DNA from: Agrobacterium tumefaciens
GTDB lineage: Bacteria > Pseudomonadota > Alphaproteobacteria > Rhizobiales > Rhizobiaceae
Direction of reading: 5' to 3'
NCBI GenBank assembly: GCA_025560025.1
Contig: CP048485.1
Location: forward strand, 2,108,001-2,172,000
DNA: 64,000 nucleotides
Part shown: in pieces, positions 1 to 9,854 of the stretch
Numbering within the stretch: position 1 is the stretch's first letter
How the letters are laid out: each line of letters begins with the position of its first letter
Translations under genes and position numbers: made by a program
The notes under the pieces: model-generated
Told to the model about the DNA's origin: nothing
Seen by the model: the letters and a program-made list of their open reading frames with translations, nothing else
The model's database searches: none

Positions 1-1316
1 AAACCGCGCGGTTTGAACAGCATGACGATGACCATGGCGAGACCGAACAGCAGCATGCGGTAAAGTTCCGGCGTGAAATCGGGCCCGAAGACATGCTTCA
101 GGAATTCCATTTCACGCAGCGCCTCGGTGCCGCCAACCATGACCAGCGCCGCAATGGCGATGCCCGTGAGCGACCCCATGCCGCCGAGAACGACGATGGC
201 GAGGATGACAGCCGATTCCAGGAAGACGAAGCTTTCCGGCGACACGAAACCCTGACGCGCGGCGAAGAACGAGCCGGCGAAACCGCCGAACATGGCGCCC
301 GTCGCAAAGGCGGTGAGCTTGGTGATGACGGTATCGATACCGAGCGAACGGCAGGCGATTTCGTCCTCACGCAGCGCCTCCCAGGCGCGGCCGATCGGCA
401 TGCGGCGCAGCTTGATGGTGACATAAGCCGTCAGCATGCACAGAAGCAGGATCACGTAGAACAGGAATATCTTGTAATAGGCGGACGACATCGACAGGCC
501 GAAGGCCTTGGCGAAATTGTTCGACGCGCCGACATCGAAGGACCAGATGCCGAAGACGGACGCCTTGGCGATGCCGGAAATGCCGAAGGTGCCCTTGGTC
601 ACTTCCGTCCAGTTGAGCAAGACAAGGCGGATGATCTCACCAAAGGCGAGCGTGACGATGGCCAGATAGTCGCCGCGAAGCCGCAGGACCGGGAAACCGA
701 GAATGATGCCCCAGAAACCCGCAAGAATGCCGGCAACCGGCAAAAGCACCCAGAAGGACAGGCCGAAATGGCTTGAGAGCAGCGCATAGGAATAGGCGCC
801 GACGGCATAGAAGGCCACGTAACCGAGATCGAGCAGGCCAGCGAGGCCGACGACGATGTTGAGGCCCCAGGCCAGCATCACGTAGATGAGGATCTGGATG
901 CCGAAATTGTCAACGAATTTCAGCGAACCCTGAAAGCCGAACAATTGCACGGCGATCACGGGATAAAGCAGCAGCAGAACCAGCGCCAGCTTCAGGAAGT
1001 GCTTGTGGAAAAAGCCTTTTTCCTCGGAAATTTCCAGAATGCCGCTTTTGGCCTTGGCAAGCTTGCGGCGATCCAGCGACGGCTTGATGAAGCCCACCAT
1101 CAGGAAACGGCCGACGGCGGCAACGCCCACGAAGACCGCCAGCAGGCCCCAGCGGGTGCCCCAGATGAGCTGGTTGTTGATGTCCTGATAGGTGACGATG
1201 CCGACGTAGAGAATGAACATGCCGAGCGAGACGATGCCCGCAAAGATGCCTTCCTTCACCGCCGTTGCCATCAGGCTCGGGTTGGAAGTGTCGTGTTCGG
1301 AAGCGATATTGGTCAT
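1..1316 (-). CDS. livM: Branched-chain amino acid ABC transporter permease LivM (3' end off the window)
   Basis: Inner-membrane permease of a LIV-type (HAAT) ABC importer, pairing with LivH to carry leucine, isoleucine, valine and related amino acids. Reading from the ATG at 1316, 438 codons stay open to the left edge; the stop lies outside. The protein begins [14 protein letters not shown], has many hydrophobic segments and a long N-terminal extension before the core. The core contains the coupling-loop signature [20 protein letters not shown] near 340 and ends in view with MLFKPRGF, typical of LivM C termini. The start lies 4 bp beyond the livH stop, so the two are translationally linked. 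The ATP-binding genes (livG/livF) would be expected beyond position 1. Confidence 0.93.
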   Translation of the reverse strand, partial: MTNIASEHDTSNPSLMATAVKEGIFAGIVSLGMFILYVGIVTYQDINNQLIWGTRWGLLAVFVGVAAVGRFLMVGFIKPSLDRRKLAKAKSGILEISEEKGFFHKHFLKLALVLLLLYPVIAVQLFGFQGSLKFVDNFGIQILIYVMLAWGLNIVVGLAGLLDLGYVAFYAVGAYSYALLSSHFGLSFWVLLPVAGILAGFWGIILGFPVLRLRGDYLAIVTLAFGEIIRLVLLNWTEVTKGTFGISGIAKASVFGIWSFDVGASNNFAKAFGLSMSSAYYKIFLFYVILLLCMLTAYVTIKLRRMPIGRAWEALREDEIACRSLGIDTVITKLTAFATGAMFGGFAGSFFAARQGFVSPESFVFLESAVILAIVVLGGMGSLTGIAIAALVMVGGTEALREMEFLKHVFGPDFTPELYRMLLFGLAMVIVMLFKPRG

Positions 1317-1320
1317 GGTT

Positions 1321-2223
<903 letters not shown>

Positions 2224-2566
2224 GTCTTTCCCCTGGGCATGACCTCTGATGAGCCACGCCTCGTTATGTTAATTATAGGGGAGCCCTCGCAAGCTTACCC
2301 CCAACACCAAAATGCATATCGTGTTCGTTAAAAATGTGAAGTCAAAAACGGGCGATCCTGCACAAAATTTGGAATTTCCACACCAGTTGCCCGTTTCCCG
2401 ATCAAAAGAGCCATGATTTCGGCAGGAAGTGCTAAAAAAATAGCGACTGAATGCCTATTTTAGCCCTGTCGGCCGCCATTGTTTGACGGATGACGGCCAA
2501 AGGAGTAGCCAGGTTGTATAGCAAGGTCCCGCCACGGGGTGGCGATGGGATGGCAACGGCAAAGAG
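2224..2566. promoter_or_regulatory. Divergent upstream region between livH and cysQ
   Basis: 343 bases without a gene. The stretch 2262-2460 is clearly richer in A and T than its surroundings and should hold the promoters for both divergent genes. Lrp-type control of liv operons is common, but I cannot point to a convincing site. Confidence 0.4.
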
Positions 2567-3343
2567 ATGATCGACATATTGACGAAAGCGGCGCTGGACG
2601 CCGGGCAGGCGATCATGGCGGTCCATCGCGCCGGCCCGAATGTGTCCTATAAGGATGACTGCTCGCCGGTAACCGAGGCCGACCAGCGCGCCGAGACGAT
2701 CATTCTTCAGGCGCTGGCCGCCAATTTTCCCGAAATTCCCGTTGTCGCCGAAGAGGCGGTCTCGAACGGCATCCTGCCGGAGACGGGCAAGGAATTTTTT
2801 CTGGTCGACCCGCTGGATGGAACCAAGGAATTCATTTCCGGCAAGGACGACTTCACCGTCAATATCGCCCTGATCAGAAACGGCGTTCCGGTGGCAGGCG
2901 TCGTCTACGCCCCCTGCCGCGGCCAGGCATGGACCGGCAAGGACGACAGTGCCGAAAAACTCGCAATATCAGGCGAAGGTGCGATCCTGGCGCGCCATCC
3001 CATCCGGGCCCGCCAGCGCGGCGCATCGCCCGTAGCGCTGATCAGCCGCTCGCACTGTACGGCAAAAACGGAAGCCTTCGTCGCCGAACACGGGCTGAAA
3101 GACTGCATTTCCGTCGGCTCCTCGCTGAAATTCTGCATGCTGGCGGAAGGGGCGGCCGATATCTACCCCCGCTTCAGCCGCACCATGATGTGGGATACGG
3201 CCGCCGGCGATGCCGTGCTGCGCGCCGCCGGCGGCAGAACGCTGGATTGCGACGGCCAGCCGCTTGCCTATGAGGTGAGAGGCGACGGCGAGGATGCGCT
3301 GGCCAATCCGGATTTCATCGCCGAAGGGGCGATGGCGGGGTAA
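2567..3343 (+). CDS. cysQ: 3'(2'),5'-bisphosphate nucleotidase CysQ (inositol monophosphatase family)
   Basis: Cytoplasmic or membrane-associated phosphatase that removes the 3'-phosphate from PAP/PAPS formed in sulfate assimilation. It has 258 residues. Metal-site motifs are visible: the E62-E63 pair, D81-PLDGT at 81-86, and W209-DTAAGDA at 209-216, the standard set of the Mg2+-dependent Li+-sensitive phosphatase fold. The sequence KEFISGKDDFTVNIALI after the DPLDGT motif is characteristic of CysQ rather than inositol monophosphatase. It is transcribed alone, divergent from livH. No cys genes are adjacent. Confidence 0.9.
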   Translation: MIDILTKAALDAGQAIMAVHRAGPNVSYKDDCSPVTEADQRAETIILQALAANFPEIPVVAEEAVSNGILPETGKEFFLVDPLDGTKEFISGKDDFTVNIALIRNGVPVAGVVYAPCRGQAWTGKDDSAEKLAISGEGAILARHPIRARQRGASPVALISRSHCTAKTEAFVAEHGLKDCISVGSSLKFCMLAEGAADIYPRFSRTMMWDTAAGDAVLRAAGGRTLDCDGQPLAYEVRGDGEDALANPDFIAEGAMAG

Positions 3344-3412
3344 CCCCGAGAATACTTCATCTCTGGGAACTGCCGCGACGCGCGGTATCAGATTTCTGTT
3401 TTGGTAAGCTTC

Positions 3413-3596
3413 GCGTATGGGGCTTCACCCCCCTCTGCCCTGCCGGGCATCTCCCCCTCAAGGGGGGAGATCGGCAAGGAGCTTTACCACCATTTTAGCC
3501 TCGAACGTCGAGATGGGCGAAACGTCGCCGCGAGTCGATCTCCCCCCCTTGAGGGGGAGATGCCCGGCAGGGCAGAGGGGGGTAAGCCCCATACGC
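3413..3596. repeat. Long inverted repeat, family A, copy 1
   Basis: Two arms of roughly 60 bases, beginning GCGTATGGGGCTT at 3413 and mirrored by AAGCCCCATACGC at 3584-3596, enclose about 65 bases of variable sequence. The arm core (CTCTGCCCTGCCGGGCATCT plus a CCCCCTCAAGGGG box) recurs at 13621-13789 and 18425-18595. No coding capacity. It looks like a non-autonomous, MITE-like intergenic element of the rhizobial type. Confidence 0.85.
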
Positions 3597-3753
3597 CGAA
3601 GCCAGAACATCGCCTCTCCGTCCGATGCCGTTCCCGCAAACACAGAAACCACCCCAGCTCCCATCAAACCGAAATAATCTCATCCCCGTTCATCCCCGCC
3701 CTGCCCTGCCGCATCAAAATCACGGCAGACGACACGAGCACGGAAAAACCACC

Positions 3754-4797
3754 ATGACGGAACAGACGGCGAGACTTCGGCTTCCCTACATCCTGCCCTC
3801 CCAGGCGCAAAAACACGTGACCCACAATGAGGCGCTGCAACGGCTGGACGCGATCGTCCAGCTGGTCGTCAGGGGCGTGGTCGCCGCACCGCCCGAAACT
3901 GCGCCGGAGGGGAGCTGCTTCCTGCTGTCCCCGGACGCCACGGGAGACTGGGCGGGCAAGGGCGGAAGGCTCGCCTTCCGGCAGGATGACGCCTGGCTCT
4001 CGATAATGCCGCAGCCAGGCTGGACGGCATGGTTTATCGACGAGGGAAAATATCGTGTGTTGCGGGAGGGCGCATGGCAGGACATGCCGCTGCCCGCAAC
4101 CGGCACGTTCCAAAGGCTGGGCATAGGCACCGAGGCCGATGCCAGCAACCGCCTGGCGCTCGCCGCCCCTGCCAGCCTTTTCACCCACGGCCAGGAGAAT
4201 GGCAGCCATCGCATGGCGATCAACAAGGCAGCGAAAGCCGATACCGCATCGCTGCTGTTCCAGTCCGGCTGGAGCGGCCGGGCGGAAATGGGCCTTGCCG
4301 GCAGTGACGGCTTTGCAATCAAGACCAGCGCCGATGGCACCACTTGGCATATAGCGCTTTCATGCAGCGCCGACGGCCGCGTCTCGCTGCCCAACCGGGC
4401 CGTGGTTCTGGCAGGACTGCCGGCGGGCACGACAAAACCGGCCAACGGTTCGGCAGCGGGTTTTTCGCTGCTCATCATCGATGAGGGCGGTTTTGCGCTC
4501 GGCGACCCGGTTGGCACGGGCGGAGGAAGGGAATTGATCGTTCCTGCAAAGGGTCTTTATCTCGCCATTCTGTCGCTTGCCGTGGCCTCCTCCTCCGGCC
4601 ACCGGGTTTCGCTGTCGGTCAACGGCGCGGCAGGCAATTGCAGCATTGCCGGAAACGCCTCCAGCGCCGGCGCTTCACAATCGGCCACCTTCATTCTTCC
4701 CCTCAATGCCGGGGACCGCCTGCGGCTGCAGCATGAGGGATCGGCGGAATTTACCCATGGCAGCGGAAAAACGTGCCTTTCGCTTGCGGCGCTGTGA
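3754..4797 (+). CDS. DUF2793 phage-like protein with C-terminal C1q-like domain
   Basis: 347 residues from the ATG at 3754. Upstream in-frame codons run through the repeat-side spacer and are unlikely to be coding. The N-terminal half (RLRLPYILPSQAQKHVTHNE, then LDAIVQLVV) is the DUF2793 signature found in alphaproteobacterial prophages and gene-transfer-agent-type tail or fibre loci. From about residue 230 the pattern GFSLLIIDEGG, PAKGLYLAILSLA, VSLSVNGAAG and LPLNAGDRLRLQ resembles a C1q/TNF-like jelly roll, usually a receptor-binding or adhesive module. No other phage gene is nearby, so this is an orphan. Function unknown; surface or fibre role inferred only. Confidence 0.75.
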   Translation: MTEQTARLRLPYILPSQAQKHVTHNEALQRLDAIVQLVVRGVVAAPPETAPEGSCFLLSPDATGDWAGKGGRLAFRQDDAWLSIMPQPGWTAWFIDEGKYRVLREGAWQDMPLPATGTFQRLGIGTEADASNRLALAAPASLFTHGQENGSHRMAINKAAKADTASLLFQSGWSGRAEMGLAGSDGFAIKTSADGTTWHIALSCSADGRVSLPNRAVVLAGLPAGTTKPANGSAAGFSLLIIDEGGFALGDPVGTGGGRELIVPAKGLYLAILSLAVASSSGHRVSLSVNGAAGNCSIAGNASSAGASQSATFILPLNAGDRLRLQHEGSAEFTHGSGKTCLSLAAL

Positions 4798-4988
4798 GGG
4801 AAACAACCGATGGACGATAAAAAATGCGATTTCTGGAAAAATTTTTCCCCCGCAAAATAAGGCGACTCGAACAAATCAGGCGAAACCGTTCAAATTCTTA
4901 ATAAATTGTCTAGAGCTGCTTAGGCAATTTTTAAAGGTACGGGGCTAAAGTTCCCGTCATATGGTCTTGAGTTTGTATAGAGTGTCCA

Positions 4989-5264
4989 ATGACCGAAATG
5001 ATACGCCCACGAGTTAAATATGTCATCGGCCCCGATGGCAGCCCTCTGACGATTGCGGATCTTCCGCCTGCCAATACCCGTCGCTGGGTCATTCGCAGAA
5101 AGGCGGAGGTGGTTGCAGCGGTTCGCGGAGGACTTTTGAGCCTCGAGGAAGCCTGCGAGCGTTATACGCTTACCGTTGAAGAATTCCTGTCCTGGCAGTC
5201 CTCGATCGCCGATCATGGCCTTGCAGGCCTGCGCACCACGCGCATTCAGCAATATCGCCACTGA
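4989..5264 (+). CDS. sciP: Small CtrA inhibitory protein SciP (DUF1153)
   Basis: 91-residue DUF1153 protein, full length. In Caulobacter SciP binds CtrA or its promoters and blocks transcription of CtrA-activated genes outside the proper cell-cycle window. The conserved N-terminal RPRVKYVIGPDGSPLTIADL and the helix-turn-helix-like segment RRWVIRRKAEVVAAV..GLLSLEEACERYTLTVEEFLSW are both present. ctrA lies 2.1 kb downstream and chpT 5.3 kb downstream. One GANTC site is present at 4864-4868 in the 190-base upstream spacer. I could not see a full CtrA box there. Confidence 0.9.
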   Translation: MTEMIRPRVKYVIGPDGSPLTIADLPPANTRRWVIRRKAEVVAAVRGGLLSLEEACERYTLTVEEFLSWQSSIADHGLAGLRTTRIQQYRH

Positions 5265-5310
5265 TATTGCGCCCGCGCGGCAACGCGCCAAAGCCGAATT
5301 CTCAAAAACG

Positions 5311-5336
5311 CCCCGCCGGATTATCGACGGGGTTTT
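5311..5336 (+). terminator. Rho-independent terminator after sciP
   Basis: CCCCG-C-CG stem (from 5311) pairs with CG-A-CGGGG around a short loop and is followed by TTTT. It lies 46 bases after the sciP stop. Confidence 0.7.
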
Positions 5337-5506
5337 CGGTTTGATTTCGGATTTCTCCCCGCAAGGCCTGTCCTGGTTCGGTGAACCCCTCCTTCGGTAA
5401 AACCATTGTCGCCGGTTTGTGTCCGCTGCGTTCTCTTTCCCGCTGTTTCAATTCGGGCGCGAGCCGTTACAGTGGAAACAACGAACGCAACAAGGAGGCG
5501 AAAACC

Positions 5507-5788
5507 ATGGACATTCTCAGCACCGAAACCGGATCGCACGGCGAATATTCGGCAACCGTCGAAGGCCACAAGGCCGAGATGACCTATTCCCGCACCTCCC
5601 CTTCGCTGATCATTATCGACCATACCGGCGTGCCCGATGCCCTGCGCGGCAAGGGCGTCGGCCAGGCGCTCGCGGCCCACGCCATCGACGAGGCCCGCAA
5701 GGGCGGCTGGAAAATCATTCCGCTCTGCCCGTTCTTCAAGGCCCAGACGCTGCGCCATCCTGAATGGGCGGATGTTATAAACGGGTAA
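5507..5788 (+). CDS. Small GNAT-like N-acetyltransferase (YjdJ/PF14542 type)
   Basis: 93 residues. The start at 5507 is set by a strong AAGGAGG ribosome-binding site seven bases upstream. It is a minimal GNAT fold: the acetyl-CoA-binding motif RGKGVGQALAAHAIDEARK is followed by the typical ending KIIPLCPFFKAQTLRHPEW. Such stand-alone short GNAT proteins have no established substrate. It sits alone between sciP and a repeat element. Confidence 0.85.
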   Translation: MDILSTETGSHGEYSATVEGHKAEMTYSRTSPSLIIIDHTGVPDALRGKGVGQALAAHAIDEARKGGWKIIPLCPFFKAQTLRHPEWADVING

Positions 5789-5838
5789 GGGCGCTTAATT
5801 CTGTAAAAGGGCAGAATATTCGCAAACGTCGCGGCATA

Positions 5839-5962
5839 TTTCTTCTCCCCGAGGGGGAGAAGGTGGCCCGAAGGGTCGGGTGAGGGGGCAACGTTGCCGG
5901 ATATCTCTACCCTCGCCCCCTCATCCCGCTGCCGCGGACTTCTCCCCGGCGGGGAGAAGAAG
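5839..5962. repeat. Intergenic repeat, family B, copy 1
   Basis: Terminal hairpin-forming boxes TTTCTTCTCCCC at the left and GGGGAGAAGAA at the right bound about 125 bases. Internal boxes read GAGGGGGAGAAGGTGGCCCG, GTGAGGGGGCAA and CCCCCTCATCCCGCTGCCGC. A near-identical copy lies at 12123-12249. No coding potential. Confidence 0.85.
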
Positions 5963-6037
5963 CAAGCGGCATACGCCCCGGTCTCTCGCAACCCCTTCCC
6001 ATCTTGCGTCATTCATAAGTACGCGTCGGTCCTCCCG

Positions 6038-6241
6038 TCACGCCACCTTCAGCGGCGGCATTCCGGCATGCATGCTCCTGCGGATTTCCTCGCGGAATTC
6101 AGCCGTGTCCTCGGCACCGTGCACTGCCACGGCATGCTGAACGGCCGCTTCCATCAGCTCCTCCGGCGTATCGGCGGAGATGGCGATGGTGCATTTGCTG
6201 TCACTGGGGAATTCGCGGCAATCGATATATTGGCGAGCCAT
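6038..6241 (-). CDS. DUF1059 small protein
   Basis: 67 residues from the ATG at 6241, preceded by GGAGG at good spacing, which rules out the longer in-frame start. It begins MARQYIDCREFPSDSKCTIA and continues TPEELMEAAVQHAVAVHG, the DUF1059 signature with two conserved cysteines. The family is widespread, small and cytoplasmic, and its function is unknown. Monocistronic by appearance; downstream, a family B repeat separates it from the GNAT gene. Confidence 0.85.
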   Translation of the reverse strand: MARQYIDCREFPSDSKCTIAISADTPEELMEAAVQHAVAVHGAEDTAEFREEIRRSMHAGMPPLKVA

Positions 6242-6432
6242 TTCTTCCTCCCTGCTGTTACCGCCCGTGCCCACCCGCGCGGGGATATTCGGGACGCGCG
6301 CGTAAAACCTCCGGTTCATGATCGGAACCCCGTTAAATTACGCCTTTCCCCCATCCCGGACAATTGAAAACACCGAAATGCCCGCCCAGGGCCCCCGGAG
6401 GAAACCTGACCGGAAAAACCAGGCGCAGGAAA

Positions 6433-6466
6433 AACAAAAGGCCGCCTCAAAGGGCGGCCTTTTGTT
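6433..6466 (-). terminator. Terminator of the fliJ-like gene
   Basis: Perfect 14-bp stem (AACAAAAGGCCGCC with GGCGGCCTTTTGTT) around a five- to six-base loop. It gives a U-rich end on the minus strand for fliJ transcripts; the plus strand is also U-rich, so it may act in both directions. Confidence 0.8.
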
Positions 6467-6560
6467 AAAAAAATGCATGGCGTCCCGTCATTGAAAGCCG
6501 CCTCCTGATCCACCGGCAGCCGTCAATGAGGACGATCGTTCATCGAATTTGCGCCGGTCG

Positions 6561-6911
6561 TCAGGCGCGGGCGCGGATCGCTCCGTCGCGGTTTTCCAGT
6601 GCCGCGGCCTTTTCATATTCGGCCTGCACCTCTTCCAGCGAAGCTTCGGCGGCTTCCTGCTGGGCCTTCAGCTCGCGGATCGAGACCTGAAGATTATCGG
6701 CCCGCTGGCGCGCGGCCTTGGCGAAGGTCGGATAGGCGAAATGCGTCGGATCGGTAATGCCCGACTTGCTCTCTTCCAGAGATATCTGATGCACCAGTTC
6801 CTTTGCCATCCGCTCGAACTCGGACATCATCTGCTGCAGCTGGTTAAGCTGCCGGCGTTTTTCATTAACCTGAAATTCCTTCAGGCGAACCAGGCTGTCA
6901 CGCGACTTCAT
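6561..6911 (-). CDS. fliJ: FliJ-like flagellar export chaperone
   Basis: 116 residues, nearly all predicted coiled coil (MKSRDSLVRLKEFQVNEKRR, then LNQLQQMMSEFERMAKELV). This is the size and character of FliJ, the soluble stalk/chaperone of the flagellar type III export ATPase complex. GGAG lies 8 bases before the ATG at 6911 but only 2 before the alternative TTG at 6917, so the ATG is chosen. It is divergent from ctrA. In Rhizobiales a fliJ-like gene beside ctrA, away from the main flagellar cluster, is a common arrangement. Because FliJ sequences are short and low-complexity, the name is probable rather than certain. Confidence 0.72.
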   Translation of the reverse strand: MKSRDSLVRLKEFQVNEKRRQLNQLQQMMSEFERMAKELVHQISLEESKSGITDPTHFAYPTFAKAARQRADNLQVSIRELKAQQEAAEASLEEVQAEYEKAAALENRDGAIRARA

Positions 6912-7022
6912 ACGCAATACTCCATGGATAGCGAGACCCGGATCAAAAAGGCACTATGCCCCCCTGATCGGCCCGTTTAACCCGCCCGTTCAACCGGCCG
7001 GGTTAACCCGTTGTGCCGGAAT

Positions 7023-7303
7023 GATTCCCAAAAGTTACCCGGCGTTAATAAAAAACCGCCGCCGTTAACCTTTCGTTTACGGGCATCGTTAATGATAAAC
7101 ACGATCATTTAAGGGTCGGTAAATGCCAGGTCCAAAAAAACGGGCCAGACGATGTAAGAGTCGATTGAATCACTTAGCGGGAAATCCTCACGTTGAGCTT
7201 CAATTTTGGCGATGGTGGATTCACGTGCAAAAACAGCGAAATGCCTACTTTGCTTAATAAATTCGATACACCTTGCCAAAGGCAATTAGAATTTGTTAAC
7301 CAT
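7023..7303 (+). promoter_or_regulatory. ctrA upstream control region with GANTC and CtrA-like boxes
   Basis: The 481-base spacer between fliJ and ctrA holds four GANTC (CcrM methylation) sites: GATTC 7023, GAGTC 7158, GAATC 7167 and GATTC 7218. A CtrA-like full box TTAA-N7-TTTAC lies at 7065-7080, and a TTAACCAT half box at 7296-7303. In Caulobacter ctrA is controlled by GANTC methylation with GcrA and by CtrA autoregulation at such boxes. The motifs are seen; function here is inferred. Confidence 0.6.
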
Positions 7304-7392
7304 TTGGTGGCAGCCTGCAAATCAGGCAACGTCTGGATCCGCATCGCGCGAGGCAATGTTTTACCGGTTCGCGGGCGGCAAAGGGGATAATT

Positions 7393-8097
7393 ATGCGGGT
7401 TCTACTTATTGAAGACGACAGCGCGACAGCGCAGAGCATTGAACTGATGCTCAAGTCGGAGAGCTTTAACGTCTATACGACCGACCTCGGTGAGGAAGGC
7501 GTGGACCTTGGCAAGCTCTATGATTACGACATTATTCTTCTCGATCTCAACCTGCCCGACATGTCGGGTTACGAGGTCCTGAGAACCTTGCGCCTTTCCA
7601 AGGTCAAGACGCCTATCCTCATTCTCTCCGGCATGGCCGGCATCGAGGACAAGGTTCGCGGTCTCGGCTTCGGCGCTGACGATTACATGACAAAGCCCTT
7701 CCACAAGGATGAGCTTGTTGCCCGCATTCACGCAATCGTCCGCCGTTCCAAGGGCCACGCGCAATCGGTCATCGCCACCGGCGAGCTGATCGTCAATCTC
7801 GATGCCAAGACGGTTGAAGTGGGCGGCCAGCGCGTTCACCTGACCGGCAAGGAATATCAGATGCTCGAGCTGCTTTCGCTGCGCAAGGGCACGACGCTGA
7901 CCAAGGAAATGTTCCTGAACCACCTCTATGGAGGCATGGACGAACCGGAACTGAAGATCATCGACGTCTTCATCTGCAAGCTGCGCAAGAAGCTCGCAAA
8001 TGCCGCAGGCGGCGCAAACTACATCGAAACCGTCTGGGGCCGCGGCTATGTTCTGCGCGAGCCGGATGGCGCCACGGAATTCCTTGAAACCGCCTGA
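7393..8097 (+). CDS. ctrA: Cell-cycle master response regulator CtrA
   Basis: OmpR/PhoB-type response regulator that controls replication initiation, division, motility and envelope genes in Alphaproteobacteria. It has 234 residues. The receiver domain (1-118) has acidic residues E7-D8-D9, phospho-acceptor D51 in [17 protein letters not shown], and K in TKPFHKDEL. The winged-helix DNA-binding domain (from about 125) ends [14 protein letters not shown] and [15 protein letters not shown]. It is phosphorylated through CckA-ChpT; chpT lies 2.5 kb away and the inhibitor gene sciP 2.1 kb upstream. Its long upstream spacer carries GANTC and CtrA-like boxes. Confidence 0.98.
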   Translation: MRVLLIEDDSATAQSIELMLKSESFNVYTTDLGEEGVDLGKLYDYDIILLDLNLPDMSGYEVLRTLRLSKVKTPILILSGMAGIEDKVRGLGFGADDYMTKPFHKDELVARIHAIVRRSKGHAQSVIATGELIVNLDAKTVEVGGQRVHLTGKEYQMLELLSLRKGTTLTKEMFLNHLYGGMDEPELKIIDVFICKLRKKLANAAGGANYIETVWGRGYVLREPDGATEFLETA

Positions 8098-8127
8098 CCC
8101 CTCAAGGACAGGACAGTTTTTAAAAGA

Positions 8128-8151
8128 CCCGCTGGCGACAGCGGGTTTTTT
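8128..8151 (+). terminator. ctrA terminator
   Basis: CCCGCTG / CAGCGGG stem with GCGA tetraloop followed by six T, 30 bases after the ctrA stop. Confidence 0.9.
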
Positions 8152-8235
8152 GTTGTGATTTCAAGGGAGAAGCAACAGCGTCATCCGAATGTAATGACAA
8201 GGGCCTAGCTACGCTCCCAAAAAGGACGAAGGCAC

Positions 8236-8751
8236 ATGAACCACCCTATCCCCACGCTTAAGACTGAACGCCTGACGCTGCGCCCATTGGTCATGGAAGA
8301 CTTTCCCGCCTATCAGGACTTCATGGCGTCGCCGCGCTCCATTGGCGTCGGCGGGCCATATGACCTCTGGAAGACATGGGGCGTATTCTGCCACGATCTG
8401 GCCAACTGGTACTTTTTCGGCCACGGCGCGCTGATGATCGACCGTGGTGACACGGGTGAATGCATCGGCCAGATCGGCATCAATCACGGCCCGCTCTTTC
8501 CCGAAAAGGAACTCGGCTGGCTGCTTTACGATGGCCACGAAGGGCGCGGTTATGCTGCGGAAGCCGCTGTGGCAATGCGCGACTGGGCCTTCAAGACCCT
8601 GAACCTGCCAACCCTCGTCAGCTACGTCTCGCCGCAAAACAGCAAATCAGCGGCTGTCGCCGAGCGCATCGGTGGCGCCCTCGATCCGTTGGCACCACGC
8701 TCCGATCCCGAAGACCTCGTTTATCGCTATCATCCGGCCAACGCAGCTTGA
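8236..8751 (+). CDS. GNAT family N-acetyltransferase (RimJ/RimL-like)
   Basis: 171 residues. It opens with the RimJ/RimL-type strand LKTERLTLRPLVMEDFPAY, and the acetyl-CoA P-loop-like motif is GRGYAAEAAVAMRDWAF. Then VSYVSPQNSKSAAVAERIGG supplies the conserved Asn/Ser that orders the pantetheine. The family acetylates N-terminal or small-molecule amines; the substrate here cannot be inferred. A single-gene unit downstream of the ctrA terminator, ending at a hairpin shared with the convergent hydrolase gene. Confidence 0.87.
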   Translation: MNHPIPTLKTERLTLRPLVMEDFPAYQDFMASPRSIGVGGPYDLWKTWGVFCHDLANWYFFGHGALMIDRGDTGECIGQIGINHGPLFPEKELGWLLYDGHEGRGYAAEAAVAMRDWAFKTLNLPTLVSYVSPQNSKSAAVAERIGGALDPLAPRSDPEDLVYRYHPANAA

Positions 8752-8757
8752 AAGATC

Positions 8758-8796
8758 GGGACGTCTCACGACCATCACGCCGCGTGGAGACGTCCC
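8758..8796. terminator. Hairpin between convergent genes
   Basis: Ten-base arms GGGACGTCTC and GAGACGTCCC with a 19-base loop, lying between the stop codons at 8751 and 8808. There is no T run, so it may only protect 3' ends. Confidence 0.45.
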
Positions 8797-8807
8797 GGAC
8801 ACCATTG

Positions 8808-9854
8808 TTAACGCATTTCGACTTTCAGGAAGCCGGTAATTGCTTCCGCCATTTGCACATGGATGGCTGTGCGGTCCCGGCCTCCCCCGTCGCGGCAGAC
8901 GAAACCTTCACCCGGCGAAAGCTCCTCCACGATTTTTTCGCCATTCGGTTTGCAAATCTGCATGAAGCTGAAATGGCTGGCGTCCGGTATTTCCCGATAG
9001 AGGGTCGTCGCCTTCGGCAAATAGCGGGCGATATAGTCGGAATCGGCCTTGATGGCGGCAATCTCGGGTGTCTCGACACCCGCAGCCAGAACCAGAACCG
9101 GAACGTCCACACCTTGCAGCGACTCCGGCAGAAAACCGGAAGCCGGCCCGAGATCGAGCGCGATGGCCGCCCGGATACGAACATCGCTCAAATCCATCGA
9201 AAGGCGTGGATCTGCCTTGCCATCGCCGACGATCCCCACCTTGGCCAAAAGCCGGGGCGCCTTGCATTGCGGCGGCGCTTTCTCTCCATGGCAGTCCCTT
9301 AAGGCAAGTTCCGCGCTATAGCGGGCCCCGACCAGCTCCATCGCGGTCCAGCCTCCGAGAGAATGCCCGATCACGGCAATACGCTTGCTGTCGATCTTGC
9401 CCGCAAGCTGATCACTGTCGAGCAGCGCCGTCAGCGTCCTGCTGATGTCGCGCGGCCGCTCCCAGAGGGGAACGATCTCCGTCGCATTCTCTTCGGTAAA
9501 TGATTCGCCGTTATGATCCGGCGCGGCCACGACATAACCCTGCTGAACAAGTTCGCCGGCAATCCAGTTCAGATTGCGCCAGCTGCCGCCAAACCCGTGC
9601 GACAGCAGCACGAGAGGACGCGCGCCGGCCAGGAGAGGGGCGGACGGCTGAACGTCGAGACCGTAAAAGGCCGCGTTCTCGCCCACGACCTCGCTTTTGC
9701 CCGAAGGCGCCGCCGGATACCAAAATGAGACGGCAAGCGCTCTCGCGCCGGCCCCGTCAGGCAATTCTATCTGCCTGAAACCGATGGCGCTTTGCGCCAC
9801 TGCCGCCGGAGCGGTGAAAAAAATGACGATTGCTGCCAGAAGAGAGTGACGCAT
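8808..9854 (-). CDS. Secreted alpha/beta-hydrolase (dienelactone hydrolase / PAF-acetylhydrolase-like)
   Basis: 348 residues. The N-terminal signal peptide (RHSLLAAIVIFFTAPAAVAQ) predicts a periplasmic or secreted enzyme. The oxyanion-hole strand is PLVLLSHGFGGSWRN, the nucleophile elbow GHSLGGW, and a later His lies in PDASHFSFMQICKP, so a Ser-Asp-His triad is plausible. Similar proteins are annotated as predicted dienelactone hydrolases or lipase/PAF-acetylhydrolases; the true ester substrate is unknown. Convergent with the preceding GNAT gene; the upstream 130 bases hold no other gene. Confidence 0.83.
   Translation of the reverse strand: MRHSLLAAIVIFFTAPAAVAQSAIGFRQIELPDGAGARALAVSFWYPAAPSGKSEVVGENAAFYGLDVQPSAPLLAGARPLVLLSHGFGGSWRNLNWIAGELVQQGYVVAAPDHNGESFTEENATEIVPLWERPRDISRTLTALLDSDQLAGKIDSKRIAVIGHSLGGWTAMELVGARYSAELALRDCHGEKAPPQCKAPRLLAKVGIVGDGKADPRLSMDLSDVRIRAAIALDLGPASGFLPESLQGVDVPVLVLAAGVETPEIAAIKADSDYIARYLPKATTLYREIPDASHFSFMQICKPNGEKIVEELSPGEGFVCRDGGGRDRTAIHVQMAEAITGFLKVEMR

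Noticed and set aside
3754..5264. Prophage remnant around the DUF2793 gene
   Set aside because: Only one phage-type gene is present and the neighbours (cysQ, sciP) are chromosomal.
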